This document shows positions 44,383-53,208 of a stretch of DNA of 64,000 nucleotides, piece after piece. The position numbers were made by a program, and so were the translations under genes. This DNA is from Betaproteobacteria bacterium. Its GTDB lineage: Bacteria; Pseudomonadota; Gammaproteobacteria; Burkholderiales; Casimicrobiaceae. Positions within the stretch are counted from its first letter, which is position 1; the number at the start of each line of letters is the position of its first letter. The stretch spans positions 1-64,000 of the forward strand of contig JAAFJO010000003.1 of NCBI GenBank assembly GCA_013298145.1, in the 5' to 3' direction. Below the pieces are notes generated by a model. That model had not been told where the DNA came from. It saw nothing but the letters and a program-made list of their open reading frames with translations, and made no database searches.

Positions 44383-45588
44383 ATGTCACTTTCGCTCTCA
44401 AAACGCGCCCAATCGCTCGGCACTGAAAACGCATTCGTCGTGCTCGCTGAAGTCAACAAACTCATCGCCGAGGGCTACGACATCACAAGCTTTTGCATCG
44501 GTCAGCCGGATTTTCCTGCGCCCATGCACGTGCAAGAAGCGGGGCACGAAGCGATCCGCGCTGGCAAACATGGCTACACGCCCAGCGCCGGCATCATGGA
44601 ATTGCGCCAAGCGGCGGCGCAATACATGGGTGATATGCGCGGGCTTACGATTGAGCCGGAAGACGTCGTCGTCGGCTCTGGCGCGAAGCCTTTCATCGCG
44701 TACACAATTCTTTCGACCACCGATTACGGCGCGGGCGACGAAGTGATTTATCCCGTCCCCGGTTTCCCGATTTACGAATCGCAGATCACCATCAACGGCG
44801 CAGTGCCCGTGCCGCTTTACCTGCGCGAAGCGCGCAACTTTGCCTTCGACCCAAACGAGTTAGAAGCGAAGATTACGCCGAAAACAAAGCTCCTGATCTT
44901 GAATTCCCCGCAAAATCCCACGGGCGGCATTCTCACCAAGCAAAACCTCGAAGACATCGCCGCGATCCTTCGCAAGCATCCGCAGATTTGGGTGTTCTGC
45001 GATGAGATTTATTCCAGGCTCACGTTCGAAGGCAGCTTCTCATCACTCGCGAGCCTGCCCGACATGCAAGAGCGCTGCATCATCAGCGACGGCGCATCGA
45101 AAACCTGGGCGATGACTGGCTGGCGCATCGGCTTCACGGCAAACAGAGCACTCGCCCCCGCATTCACCAAATGGGTGACCAACACCGACAGTTGCGCAAG
45201 CCACATCTCGCAGTGGGCCGCAGTCGCCGCAGTCAGTGGCCCGCAACACGACGCAGAAATGATGCGCGCGAAATTTTTGGAGCGCCGCAACCTGATCGTC
45301 AAGCTCTTAAACGAAGTCCCTGGCATCAACTGCCAAGCCAGCGGCGGCGCGTTCTACGCCTGGCCCAACGTCACCGAACTCTGCAAGATGACCGGCCTCA
45401 ACGACAGCGAAGACCTGCGCCGCAAACTGCTCTACGAAGCAGGTGTGGCCGTCCTCGCCGACATCCACTTCGGCCACCGCGTGCCTGGCGATGGGCAACA
45501 CATTCGTTTCAGCTACGCCACGCAGAATGAGAATATTGTGAAGGGGGTGGAGCGGATTGCAGCTTGGGTGAAGAAGAATAAGCGGTGA
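44383..45588 (+). CDS. Class I PLP-dependent aminotransferase, aspartate-aminotransferase-like
   Basis: 401-residue fold-type I aminotransferase. The ATG at 44383 (MSLSLSKRAQSLGTENAFVV) is chosen over a TTG at 44326. Seen: FCIGQPDFPAPMHVQEAGHE (substrate loop), VVVGSGAKPFIAYTI (phosphate site), LNSPQNPTGGILTKQNLEDI, CDEIYSRLTFEG, the PLP lysine in SDGASKTWAMTGWRIGF, and a C-terminal HIRFSYATQNENIV with the carboxylate-binding arginine. The FDPNELEAKITPKTKLL region is typical of the aspC-type family found in Burkholderiales. Substrate is not certain. Confidence 0.92.
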   Translation: MSLSLSKRAQSLGTENAFVVLAEVNKLIAEGYDITSFCIGQPDFPAPMHVQEAGHEAIRAGKHGYTPSAGIMELRQAAAQYMGDMRGLTIEPEDVVVGSGAKPFIAYTILSTTDYGAGDEVIYPVPGFPIYESQITINGAVPVPLYLREARNFAFDPNELEAKITPKTKLLILNSPQNPTGGILTKQNLEDIAAILRKHPQIWVFCDEIYSRLTFEGSFSSLASLPDMQERCIISDGASKTWAMTGWRIGFTANRALAPAFTKWVTNTDSCASHISQWAAVAAVSGPQHDAEMMRAKFLERRNLIVKLLNEVPGINCQASGGAFYAWPNVTELCKMTGLNDSEDLRRKLLYEAGVAVLADIHFGHRVPGDGQHIRFSYATQNENIVKGVERIAAWVKKNKR

Positions 45589-45677
45589 GTGACGCAAAAG
45601 TCGGGTGCATATAGGCTAGGTTGAGAGCATAAGCAGCTGAACCGTCAACGTCGAATCTTCTAGCAAAGGACAACCGC

Positions 45678-46622
45678 TTGGATACATCCAGAACCGCTTT
45701 GTTGCCGTTCACCAACGAAAAATCGTTGGAAACACTAAAAAAAGCGTCGCTGCTATTTGGGAAGTGCGCACTCGCGTTTCTTACTAGTGTTCCGCGCGCT
45801 CGGCGTGCCCGTTTTCCCCTCTCAATTGCGTATTACAGCGACGAGCAGCTGCGCAGTGTATCCGCCGAGTTAGAGTGGCTGTTCAGTAACGGTTTTTTGG
45901 ACTCCCCATCGCGCGACCCATTCCCGTCCGGATTTGAAATGGAAGACTTTGATCTGGATCGACCTGTTTGGGTAATTAGAACTTCTGACGGAGCTACAAC
46001 ATACTACCAATCGCACAAGGACGCGTTTGGAGATTCAGTACAAAAATTTCCGAACGAAGCACTTCCTCCGACGAAGAGCCCAACCGAAGTTCTACAAATC
46101 ACAAAAAACCCACTGAAAGTTGTGCCTTTGATACTGACCGACGAAACGTTCCACGATGAGAGTTCAAACGAAAGCACTCATTCGTCCAGTCCCGTGCTCA
46201 ACGTCTTGCTATCAAACGTTCCTCAACCATCCGCTGAAACGCCGTGGCAAGCGTTACTTGACTGGCGTCACGATGAGGAGGCTCAAATCAAGTTCCGACG
46301 GCTTAAGCATTGGATGAACTCTGTGTCCAATCGCAAGGATCTAAATGCCGACCATCTCAAGGACGAAGTTGCCCATTTGCTCGACGAGTATCAGCGATAC
46401 ATGAAGCTTCAAGATGCCAAATTTTCGTCTAGCGGATTGCGAGCCATAGTAACGACATCTGCTGAGGTCGTCGAGTCAATTGTTAAACTCAAGTTCAAAG
46501 AGCTTGCTGACATGCCCTTTAAGATTAACGCTGCGCGCATTGCGTTAAAGGAGGCAGAGCAGAAAGCCCCTGGTCGAGAACTCGCATACATCGTCGATGC
46601 TCAAAAAAAGTTTAACGCGTAA
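45678..46622 (+). CDS. Accessory protein of unknown function
   Basis: 314 residues, start TTG at 45678 (MDTSRTALLPFTNEKSLETL with M initiating). No named family is recognised with confidence. Seen: an N-terminal part with a SDEQLRSVSAELEWLFSNGF region, a serine/threonine-rich middle (about 120-190), and a charged helical C-terminal third (EEAQIKFRRLKHWMNSVSNR, HLLDEYQRYMKLQDAKF, LKFKELADMPFKINAARIAL) that resembles, only from memory, the C-terminal part of proteins near defence genes. The DNA is less GC-rich than neighbours (29, 30 and 26 G/C in the 60-base lines at 46021, 46141 and 46441, hand-counted). It is followed by a palindromic repeat pair, DUF1203 and a toxin-antitoxin pair. Confidence 0.72.
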   Translation: MDTSRTALLPFTNEKSLETLKKASLLFGKCALAFLTSVPRARRARFPLSIAYYSDEQLRSVSAELEWLFSNGFLDSPSRDPFPSGFEMEDFDLDRPVWVIRTSDGATTYYQSHKDAFGDSVQKFPNEALPPTKSPTEVLQITKNPLKVVPLILTDETFHDESSNESTHSSSPVLNVLLSNVPQPSAETPWQALLDWRHDEEAQIKFRRLKHWMNSVSNRKDLNADHLKDEVAHLLDEYQRYMKLQDAKFSSSGLRAIVTTSAEVVESIVKLKFKELADMPFKINAARIALKEAEQKAPGRELAYIVDAQKKFNA

Positions 46623-46635
46623 GCGAGGTAGCGAG

Positions 46636-46746
46636 GTAGGTCGGATCGCTCGCGGATCCGACTCGTAACCCACCGCCGCAGGCATCTCAATCGTTCGCGT
46701 AACGGCAACTTGGATGCGTCGGAACCCCTTCGGGTGTCCGACCTAC
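46636..46746. repeat. Inverted palindromic repeat pair with GTAGGTCGGA termini
   Basis: Left end GTAGGTCGGA (46636-46645) is the reverse complement of the right end TCCGACCTAC (46737-46746). Next to the left end is a GTCGGATC / GATCCGAC hairpin and next to the right a GTCGGA...TCCGAC hairpin. The right 30 bases (46718-46747) recur exactly at 47373-47402. Confidence 0.88.
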
Positions 46747-46802
46747 GCTTCATTGCTTGTCCAGTCGTGTCGGGTAGGCACGCCATGCCCACTATCTGTT
46801 AC

Positions 46803-47276
46803 TCAACCGGCAACCCGCTCCACACGAGCCGCATAACACCCGCGTCGCGCAAAGTGGACGTGCAGATAGTCTGCGCGCGGATTCGTGAGTAATTTTTCAA
46901 TGAGCGTTTCGGCTTGCTCGCCCTCGACCACGTCTGCATCGATCATCATGTGCGAGTGATCGAACGCGCGGATTGAAAGTAAACGGCGCTTCAACACATC
47001 CGGAATTGCATTCGGTTGATCGTAGCGCGCGGTCGCGCCTTCACGCACGTAGACCGCATGACTCGCGCGATACGGTGAATTGGCAGGTTGATGTTCGAAG
47101 TTCACGAGCAGAACTGTTTCGCCAACAGCGCAGTCGCGCATCTCGATGCGATCAGGAAAGCCCGGCGATTCGTTCACCACGTAACGCTTCGCGCGGTGAA
47201 CCGCAAGATGTTCATCGCTGAGTCCCTGTAAGTGAGAAAAGCGGGTGGCGTCTAATCCAATGATGCGAAAAGGCAT
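46803..47276 (-). CDS. DUF1203 domain-containing protein
   Basis: 157 residues from the ATG at 47276 (MPFRIIGLDATRFSHLQGLS). The family start FRIIGL, GLSDEHLAVHRAKRYVVNES, PGFPDRIEMRDCAVGETVLL, NFEHQPANSPYRASHAVYVRE and the final DYLHVHFARRGCYAARVERV match DUF1203. Function of the family is unknown. It is on the minus strand in an otherwise plus-strand island and sits between two exact copies of a 30-bp repeat (46718-46747 and 47373-47402), so it may move or be copied as a unit. An upstream in-frame start at 47351 is not favoured. Confidence 0.88.
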   Translation of the reverse strand: MPFRIIGLDATRFSHLQGLSDEHLAVHRAKRYVVNESPGFPDRIEMRDCAVGETVLLVNFEHQPANSPYRASHAVYVREGATARYDQPNAIPDVLKRRLLSIRAFDHSHMMIDADVVEGEQAETLIEKLLTNPRADYLHVHFARRGCYAARVERVAG

Positions 47277-47372
47277 GATGCGCTCGGTAACGAATGTAGG
47301 AGCGCATACGTTAGCTCGTCGCGTCGCACGCGACTCGCCGCTTTCGGACATGGTGTTTTGATGAGTAGATGT

Positions 47373-47402
47373 GTCGGAACCCCTTCGGGTGTCCGACCTA
47401 CG
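47373..47402. repeat. Solo copy of the 30-bp palindromic repeat
   Basis: Identical over 30 bases to 46718-46747 and in the same direction, ending TCCGACCTACG. It carries one hairpin with loop CTTC. It lies 39 bases before the PIN toxin start. Confidence 0.92.
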
Positions 47403-47440
47403 ATCTAAACATAAAACACTGTGATATTATCGGCAACATC

Positions 47441-47872
47441 ATGATTCGTGTGTTGCTTGACACTAATGTGTTGGTTGCCGGATTGACGAGCTCGATGGGC
47501 GCGTCGTTCGCCGTGCTGCAATTGGTTGCGAGTGCAAAGGTTGAGATCGCGGCATCCACTGCGTTGTGGCTCGAATATGAATCAGTGCTTAAGCTCGACG
47601 AAATTCGTGCGCTACCTGGTTTTAGCGTTCAGGAACTTGATTCGGTCCTATCGGCGTTGGCGGTTTGGGTGCACCCCGTTAAGCTGCATTACGTGTGGCG
47701 TCCACAGCTACGCGATCCCGGTGATGAAATGGTGTTAGAGGCTGCCGCGAACGGGAGTGTTCATGCCATCGTCACCCACAACAAGCGGGACTTTACGGAT
47801 GCCGCACCGAAATTTGGCTTGCAAGTTATTAGCCCTGCCGAGTTACTTTTATTACTGGAGAACCCACGATGA
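47441..47872 (+). CDS. PIN-domain toxin (putative ribonuclease of a toxin-antitoxin pair)
   Basis: 143-residue PIN domain. The ATG at 47441 (MIRVLLDTNVLVAGLTSSMG) is preferred to an upstream in-frame start at 47369, which lies in the repeat. Conserved acidic residues expected of a metal-dependent RNA cutter are seen: D7 in LLDTNVLVAG, E46 region LWLEYESVLK, D in RDPGDEMVLEAA, and D in THNKRDFTDAAP. This matches the COG1569 family of toxins. It overlaps the RHH antitoxin-like gene by ATGA (47869-47872), so the two are translated together with the toxin first. Confidence 0.9.
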   Translation: MIRVLLDTNVLVAGLTSSMGASFAVLQLVASAKVEIAASTALWLEYESVLKLDEIRALPGFSVQELDSVLSALAVWVHPVKLHYVWRPQLRDPGDEMVLEAAANGSVHAIVTHNKRDFTDAAPKFGLQVISPAELLLLLENPR

Positions 47873-48111
47873 GTACGTTTGCTTTGCGTCTGCCTGAGTC
47901 TTTGTATGCGCATGCCAAGTTGTTGGCCGAGCAAGATCAGGCATCGCTGAATCAGTTCATTACGGTGGCAGTTGCCGAAAAAGTGTCGGCGTTGCAGACG
48001 GCTGATTTTTTTGCGCAACGTGCTGGCAGCGCGAAGAAAGGCGATCTGGCCAAATTTTTGCGGAAAGTGAAAGATCGTGCGCCACTTGCGGGCGATGAAT
48101 TGCCGGGATGA
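47869..48111 (+). CDS. Ribbon-helix-helix antitoxin, HicB-like
   Basis: 80 residues. The start STFALRLPESLYAHAKLLAE with the strand FALRLP followed by helices AKLLAEQDQASLNQFITVAV AEKVSAL fits an RHH DNA-binding fold of HicB/Arc type. The basic C-terminus (GSAKKGDLAKFLRKVKDRAP) may bind the toxin. The 4-base overlap with the PIN gene and the small size support a toxin-antitoxin pair. The C-terminal end is proline/glycine-poor compared with HicB, so the subfamily is left open. Confidence 0.84.
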   Translation: MSTFALRLPESLYAHAKLLAEQDQASLNQFITVAVAEKVSALQTADFFAQRAGSAKKGDLAKFLRKVKDRAPLAGDELPG

Positions 48112-48159
48112 GTCAACGCGTAAAGCGCTTATCCACGTCAACTTAACTTGCATCTCGTA

Positions 48160-48258
48160 GGGTGCGTTTTTAACGCACCGTTCGTAAAACATCGCGCGAC
48201 GCGCTGTTCCTCAAACGACGTGGGTTTGTATCAATTTGGGTGCGTTGAAAACGCACCC
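48160..48258. repeat. Pair of 21-bp palindromes
   Basis: GGGTGCGTTTTTAACGCACC (48160-48179) and GGGTGCGTTGAAAACGCACC (48238-48257, then C) are near-identical hairpins 78 bases apart, both perfect or near-perfect palindromes. They fill the gap between the RHH gene and the deacylase gene. The overall length is similar to the other repeat pairs in the window. Confidence 0.88.
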
Positions 48259-48298
48259 TTCGAATTCGACGCGTCGCTCGATGCGCTAAATTCGCGAT

Positions 48299-49384
48299 AT
48301 GGAATCCACGCAAACCCCACCGCGACTCACCGAGCCGCTACCTCCCGAAATCGCCTTCGAGGTATTGCTTCGCGATCTGTCCGCCTATCGCGAGGGCAAC
48401 ACTGGGATTCCGTATTCGTTTTTCTTCGATAGCGGCGTGTCAGGGCCGCGCGTCGCGATAAACGCGCTCACTCATGGCAACGAGTTTTGCGGGATGGTGG
48501 CGGTGTGTGCGCTGCTGGATGCGGGCGTGCGGCCGGAGCGCGGCAGTTTGAGTTTGAGTTTTGCGAACGTGGCAGCGTATGAGAGCTTCGAGATTGCTGC
48601 GCCGTTTGAGAGCCGCCAGCTGGTTCACAACTTAAACCGTATTTGGTCGGATGCGGAGTTGGCAGGCGGCGAGCGTAGTCCCGAGCTTGATCGCGCACGT
48701 GAGCTGCGCCTGCTTCTCGATCCTGCGCATGCGCTGCTCGATATTCACTCGACGACGCAGGCGGTTGCGCCGTTCTTTGTCTACTCCGCGGGCGCGGGTA
48801 GCCGCGCGAGCATGGCGTTAGCGGACGGGATCGGTTTTCCGCCGGTGCAATTGGTGATGCCGGGTGGGATGCAAACGGGCACGCCCCTGATTGAATACGG
48901 CCCGTTCAGCCCGGCGCGCGCAGCACCTACCGACGCAGCGGAACCCTTTGCGCCCGGCGCGGGTGGCTCGGTGGTCGTCGAATGCGGTCAACATTTCGCG
49001 ACGCGTGCGGGAATCGTTGCGACGCTCGTGTCGCTTTCGTTCCTGCGGCACACGGGCGTATTGAGCGCGGCGCGCGCGGCGGAATGGAGCGTTCGTCTGA
49101 CTGGCGAGGCGTTGCCCACGCTCACGCCCACGCCCGCGATTGCAATGCCGCAACGCTATGAGCTGGTTAGCACGCATGTGATCCGAACGCCTAATCTGCG
49201 CTGGGTTCGTCCGTTGCAAGGCATGGAAGTGTTTGCGAAGGATGAAATCATCGGCTACGACGGCGATTTCGAAGTGCGCTCACCTTGCGACGGGTGCACA
49301 ATCTTCATGCCGCTCGCAACGTACCGCGCGGCGGTGCCGGGGCGGGAAGGGGCGTATTTCACGAGGAAGGTCGCGATCGCGTGA
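48299..49384 (+). CDS. Succinylglutamate desuccinylase/aspartoacylase family (M14) deacylase
   Basis: 361-residue zinc carboxypeptidase-fold enzyme. Seen: the first metal site HGNE in NALTHGNEFCGMVAVC, the third ligand in ALLDIHSTTQ, the catalytic-glutamate region VVVECGQHFATR, and YELVSTHVIRTPNLRW before a beta-rich C-terminal domain. The family removes acyl groups from amino acids or other small amides; the exact substrate cannot be told. The start at ATG 48299 lies 40 bases after the repeat pair. The terminal FTRKVAIA runs to the stop at 49384. Confidence 0.9.
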   Translation: MESTQTPPRLTEPLPPEIAFEVLLRDLSAYREGNTGIPYSFFFDSGVSGPRVAINALTHGNEFCGMVAVCALLDAGVRPERGSLSLSFANVAAYESFEIAAPFESRQLVHNLNRIWSDAELAGGERSPELDRARELRLLLDPAHALLDIHSTTQAVAPFFVYSAGAGSRASMALADGIGFPPVQLVMPGGMQTGTPLIEYGPFSPARAAPTDAAEPFAPGAGGSVVVECGQHFATRAGIVATLVSLSFLRHTGVLSAARAAEWSVRLTGEALPTLTPTPAIAMPQRYELVSTHVIRTPNLRWVRPLQGMEVFAKDEIIGYDGDFEVRSPCDGCTIFMPLATYRAAVPGREGAYFTRKVAIA

Positions 49385-49513
49385 GCGCGTGGCTGTAGCA
49401 GCGCGTACGAAGCGCTCACAGGCTATTTCGGGTCGCTACGTCGCGGGGAAACCATTTAGTAGAAATTTAAACTCACGAGTATAAATTCGTGATGTTTTCT
49501 ACGTCTTACTTTT

Positions 49514-50146
49514 ATGTCTCGTGTTCTTCTCGCCTCGCTGCTGTTCGCTCTCTCGTTTTTCGTCATGGCGATTGAGGAGCCGAAACACCGCGTGATCGAA
49601 ACGGTCGGCAAGATCGAGCTGCGCGACTATGAACCCTCGCTTCTGGCTGAGGTTGAGGTGAGCGGCGAGCGAAGCGCGGCGATTAACCAGGCGTTTCGCA
49701 TTCTTGCGGGCTACATCTTTGGTGGCAATCAAGGTCAGACGAAGATCGCGATGACTGCACCTGTGACACAAGCGCCAGAGCGTGCAACGAGTGCGGGTGA
49801 GAAGATTGCGATGACTGCGCCCGTGACCCAAGAGGCCGTGGGCGCGGGCGCTGAATCCCGTTGGCGCGTGGCTTTCATGATGCCCAGCAAATACACCATG
49901 GAGACGCTGCCGAAGCCCAATGACGAGCGCGTGAAGTTTCGCGTGAGTGATCCGGTGAAGCGCGTTGCGATTGTCTTCGACGGCCTTTCGACGCAATCGA
50001 ACCTAGGCACGCATCGCGAGCTGCTCGAAGCGTTCGTGAAAGAACGCGGGCTCAAGACCAAGGGCGAATACACGGTGGCGTTTTACAACGACCCGTTCAC
50101 GCTGCCATGGAATCGGCGCAATGAGTGGTGGGTGGCGATCGAGTAA
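49514..50146 (+). CDS. SOUL-family heme-binding protein, exported
   Basis: 210 residues. A short signal peptide (RVLLASLLFALSFFVMA) leads to the SOUL domain: KHRVIETVGKIELRDYEPSL, FGGNQGQTKIAMTAPVTQ, a second KIAMTAPVTQ ten or so residues later, RWRVAFMMPSKYTMETLPKP, and FTLPWNRRNEWWVAIE at the end. Eukaryotic relatives bind heme or tetrapyrroles; bacterial function is unknown. The two KIAMTAPVTQ copies show a local duplication, common in this family. It ends about 125 bases before a terminator that also serves rne. Confidence 0.92.
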   Translation: MSRVLLASLLFALSFFVMAIEEPKHRVIETVGKIELRDYEPSLLAEVEVSGERSAAINQAFRILAGYIFGGNQGQTKIAMTAPVTQAPERATSAGEKIAMTAPVTQEAVGAGAESRWRVAFMMPSKYTMETLPKPNDERVKFRVSDPVKRVAIVFDGLSTQSNLGTHRELLEAFVKERGLKTKGEYTVAFYNDPFTLPWNRRNEWWVAIE

Positions 50147-50270
50147 CGTGGCGAAGTGTTCACTGCGATGATGAAGAGGAGCGGCGCGCCTGCTATGTCT
50201 ACGCGAGTTTGGCTCACACTAGCAGTGTCGTCTCGGGCGGAGGTCGGAAGGCCTTTGATACGCCGCAAAT

Positions 50271-50299
50271 AAAAAAACGCTCCCGAGGGAGCGTTTTTT
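50271..50299. terminator. Bidirectional terminator between the SOUL gene and rne
   Basis: AAAAAAACGCTCCC, GA loop, GGGAGCGTTTTTT (50271-50299): an 8-bp stem (ACGCTCCC/GGGAGCGT) flanked by A and T runs, so it can stop transcription from either side. It lies 15 bases after the rne stop. Confidence 0.93.
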
Positions 50300-50313
50300 G
50301 TTGAAGCAGCGAA

Positions 50314-53208
50314 CTACTCTTTCGGCTGCGCCGCTTGTGTCGTCCCACCAGTTTCTACCATCTGCATTGGCGCTTCGCTCACCGTCTGACGCGGCGGACG
50401 CGCGCGTCCACGTGGTTGCGCGGGGGCTTCTGGCGTGTAGCTCACCGGTGCCGCGCCGGACGTTTCCATCATCTGCATGCCGGAATCGGTTGGCATTGCG
50501 TAAGTGAAGGGCTTCGGTGCTTCGCGTGGCGGCGGCGGAGGCGCTGGCTGAGCGGCTGGCGCTGCAACGACCGGCTCACGCGAAACAACTGCTTCGCTTA
50601 CCGCTTGATTCGATTGGGGCTGAGCGCGTGTTTGGTTGCTATCCGAAGATTGCTCAAAACTCGTGCTTGTCCCGTAAGATTCAGGCGTAGCGGCGCTTTG
50701 CTGTTCGCGCGGCGCACGTTCACGACGTGGGCGATCTTCTCGCTCACGGCGCTCGCCGCGCGGTGCGCGCTCACGACGCTCAGGTTCGCTTGGTGCTCCG
50801 TCGTCGGAAGGCACGAACGCAGTCACGCCCGCCTGCATGGTGGTGACGCTGGTTGAGCTCGTAGCGATCAAATTGCCCATTTCGTCGGTGATCGTTGCTT
50901 CTTGCGCAACGCTTTCGCCTTCGCGGCGTTCGCGGCGCTCACCGCGATTACGCTCGCGGCCGCCACGCTCGCCACGTTCACGACGCTCGCCACGCTCTTT
51001 ACGCTCGCCCTGATTCGATGCTTGGGCCGGGTTCGCTTGATTCGGGGCGATATTCGCCTCGGTAGATGCCGCGCTTTCGGCAGCGACTACGCTCTGCGTT
51101 GGCTTTGGCGCTCGCTCCGGGCGATCTTGACGCTCACCACGGTTTTCACGTTCGCGGCGCTCGCCCTGTGGCTTGCGATCCTCGCGCGCTTCGCGTGGCT
51201 CCCGTGCCTGCTGCGACTTCGCTTCTTTATTATCGCGACCATCTTTATTGCGCTGCTCGTCTTTGCGAGCGTCTTGCTTGCGATCACCGCGACCGTCACG
51301 CGAATCACGTCCTTCGCGATTGTCACGTCCGTCGCGATTGCGATCACGCCCGCCGCGCTCACGACGCTCGCCGCGATCATTGCGATCACTCCGCTCGCCG
51401 CGCGCACCGCGCTCTTCACGCTTAGTTGTACTCGTCGCTTCCGCCGCTTTCGCTGGCTGGGCCGCAGGCGGATCATCGCTTCTAAAGAAGCCCATCACAC
51501 GCGCGAAGAAGCCCACTTTTTCGACCGACTTTGCAGTCATTGGAAGCGCGGCTGCTGGGGTAGGCGCGGCTGCTGGCGCAGGGGCTGAGATCGGCGCCGG
51601 TTGAGCAGGGGTGATGCCTTTTACAGCGGCTTCCTGCTTCACTTCGTTGGCCTCTTGCTTGATAGCCTCTACGGGATCGATCGCCTCTGGGCGCTCAACC
51701 ATTTTGTAGCTCGTCGGCAGTGGCTCGCTCGAATTGAGCTCGTCATGCTTCAAGCGCTGAACGGTGTAGTTCGGCGTTTCCAAATGCATGTTCGGGATGA
51801 GAATCACGCTTACCTTCAAGCGCGTTTCGAGCGTTTGAAGATCAAATCGCTTTTCGTTCAAGAGATAGGTTGCCACATCGACGGGCACCTGCGCGATCAC
51901 TTGCGCGCTGTTGTCTTTCATCGCTTCTTCTTGAATGATGCGCAAAATGTGCAGCGCGATCGATTCCGTTGAGCGGATGTGGCCCGTGCCGTGGCAGCGC
52001 GGGCATGGGAGATGTGCGGAATCGCCCAGGCTTGGCTTCAAGCGCTGGCGCGAAAGCTCCATCAATCCGAAGCGAGAAATCTTGCCGATTTGTACGCGTG
52101 CTCGGTCGAGCTTCATTGCGTCGCGAAGGCGATCTTCAACTTCGCGCTGATGCTTTGACGATTCCATATCGATGAAATCGACAACAACCAAACCACCTAA
52201 ATCGCGCAAACGGAGCTGACGTGCAACTTCTTCTGCGGCTTCAAGATTGGTGTTGAAAGCGGTGGCTTCGATGTCAGCGCCTTTGGTTGCACGAGCCGAG
52301 TTCACATCGATGGCAACGAGGGCTTCGGTGTGATCGATCACGATCGCGCCGCCAGAGGGCAGGTTCACTGTGCGGCTAAACGCGCTCTCGATTTGGTGTT
52401 CGATTTGGAAGCGCGAAAAAAGCGGCACATCGTCGTGATAAAGCTTCACGCGGTTAACCACGTTAGGCATTACATGCCCCATGAACCCCTTGGCTTGCTC
52501 CGCAATCTCTTCGGTGTCGATCAGGATTTCACCGATGTCCTGCGTGTAGTAATCGCGGATCGCGCGAATAACAAGACTCGACTCTTGATAAATCAGGATC
52601 GGCGCCTTACTTGATTTCGACGCGCCGTCAATCGCCGTCCACAACTGCAGGAGATAGTTCAAATCCCATTGCAATTCCTCAGCGGAGCGACCGATGCCAG
52701 CGGTACGCGCAATTATGCTCATGCCGTTGGGCACATCGAGCTGCGCCATCGTGTCGCGAAGTTCGTTACGCTCTTCGCCTTCGATACGACGCGACACACC
52801 GCCGCCACGTGGATTGTTTGGCATCAACACGAGGTAGCGACCCGCGAGCGAGATAAAGCTCGTGAGGGCTGCGCCCTTATTGCCGCGTTCGTCTTTTTCG
52901 ACCTGAACAAGAATTTCTTGCCCAACGCGCAGGGAATCGGCGATCTTGTTCCGATTCATGTCGCCATCGACGTTTACGACTGAGCGCGCGATTTCTTTAA
53001 ATGGCAGGAAACCGTTTCGCTCTGTGCCGTAGTCAACAAAACAGGCTTCCAGAGACGGCTCAACGCGCGTCACGGTCCCTTTGTAAATGTTGGATTTGCG
53101 TTGCTCTTTCGAAGCGGATTCAATATCTAGGTCGATCAGTTTTTGACCATCGACGATTGCGACGCGAAGCTCCTCGGCTTGCGTGGCGTTAAACAGCATG
53201 CGTTTCAT
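50314..53208 (-). CDS. rne: Ribonuclease E
   Basis: 964-residue endoribonuclease that starts mRNA decay and processes rRNA and tRNA. Seen: [20 protein letters not shown], the S1 RNA-binding domain, a 5-prime sensor region, DNase I-like domain with metal ligands D301 and D344 (AIDVNS, VVDFIDM), and a zinc link CPRC (C402, C405) for the dimer-dimer contact. The positions match the E. coli enzyme closely. After about residue 520 the protein is disordered and very rich in Arg, Glu, Gly and Asp, then in Ala, Pro and Gln; it should be the scaffold for other RNA-decay proteins. A long divergent gap upstream may hold the self-regulating leader. Confidence 0.97.
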   Translation of the reverse strand: MKRMLFNATQAEELRVAIVDGQKLIDLDIESASKEQRKSNIYKGTVTRVEPSLEACFVDYGTERNGFLPFKEIARSVVNVDGDMNRNKIADSLRVGQEILVQVEKDERGNKGAALTSFISLAGRYLVLMPNNPRGGGVSRRIEGEERNELRDTMAQLDVPNGMSIIARTAGIGRSAEELQWDLNYLLQLWTAIDGASKSSKAPILIYQESSLVIRAIRDYYTQDIGEILIDTEEIAEQAKGFMGHVMPNVVNRVKLYHDDVPLFSRFQIEHQIESAFSRTVNLPSGGAIVIDHTEALVAIDVNSARATKGADIEATAFNTNLEAAEEVARQLRLRDLGGLVVVDFIDMESSKHQREVEDRLRDAMKLDRARVQIGKISRFGLMELSRQRLKPSLGDSAHLPCPRCHGTGHIRSTESIALHILRIIQEEAMKDNSAQVIAQVPVDVATYLLNEKRFDLQTLETRLKVSVILIPNMHLETPNYTVQRLKHDELNSSEPLPTSYKMVERPEAIDPVEAIKQEANEVKQEAAVKGITPAQPAPISAPAPAAAPTPAAALPMTAKSVEKVGFFARVMGFFRSDDPPAAQPAKAAEATSTTKREERGARGERSDRNDRGERRERGGRDRNRDGRDNREGRDSRDGRGDRKQDARKDEQRNKDGRDNKEAKSQQAREPREAREDRKPQGERRERENRGERQDRPERAPKPTQSVVAAESAASTEANIAPNQANPAQASNQGERKERGERRERGERGGRERNRGERRERREGESVAQEATITDEMGNLIATSSTSVTTMQAGVTAFVPSDDGAPSEPERRERAPRGERREREDRPRRERAPREQQSAATPESYGTSTSFEQSSDSNQTRAQPQSNQAVSEAVVSREPVVAAPAAQPAPPPPPREAPKPFTYAMPTDSGMQMMETSGAAPVSYTPEAPAQPRGRARPPRQTVSEAPMQMVETGGTTQAAQPKE

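Noticed and set aside
44151..44465. Minus-strand frame overlapping the aminotransferase start
   Set aside because: It runs into conserved aminotransferase sequence on the other strand and has no recognised domain or ribosome site.
46636..48258. Possible CRISPR array from the cluster of palindromes
   Set aside because: Repeats belong to different sequence families, spacing is irregular, and there are genes between them; no cas genes.
50902..51588. Long hydrophobic-looking open frame opposite the rne tail (with further ones at 51066-51604)
   Set aside because: It is the mirror of the Arg/Glu/Gly-rich RNase E tail; the biased codons of that tail remove stops from the other strand.
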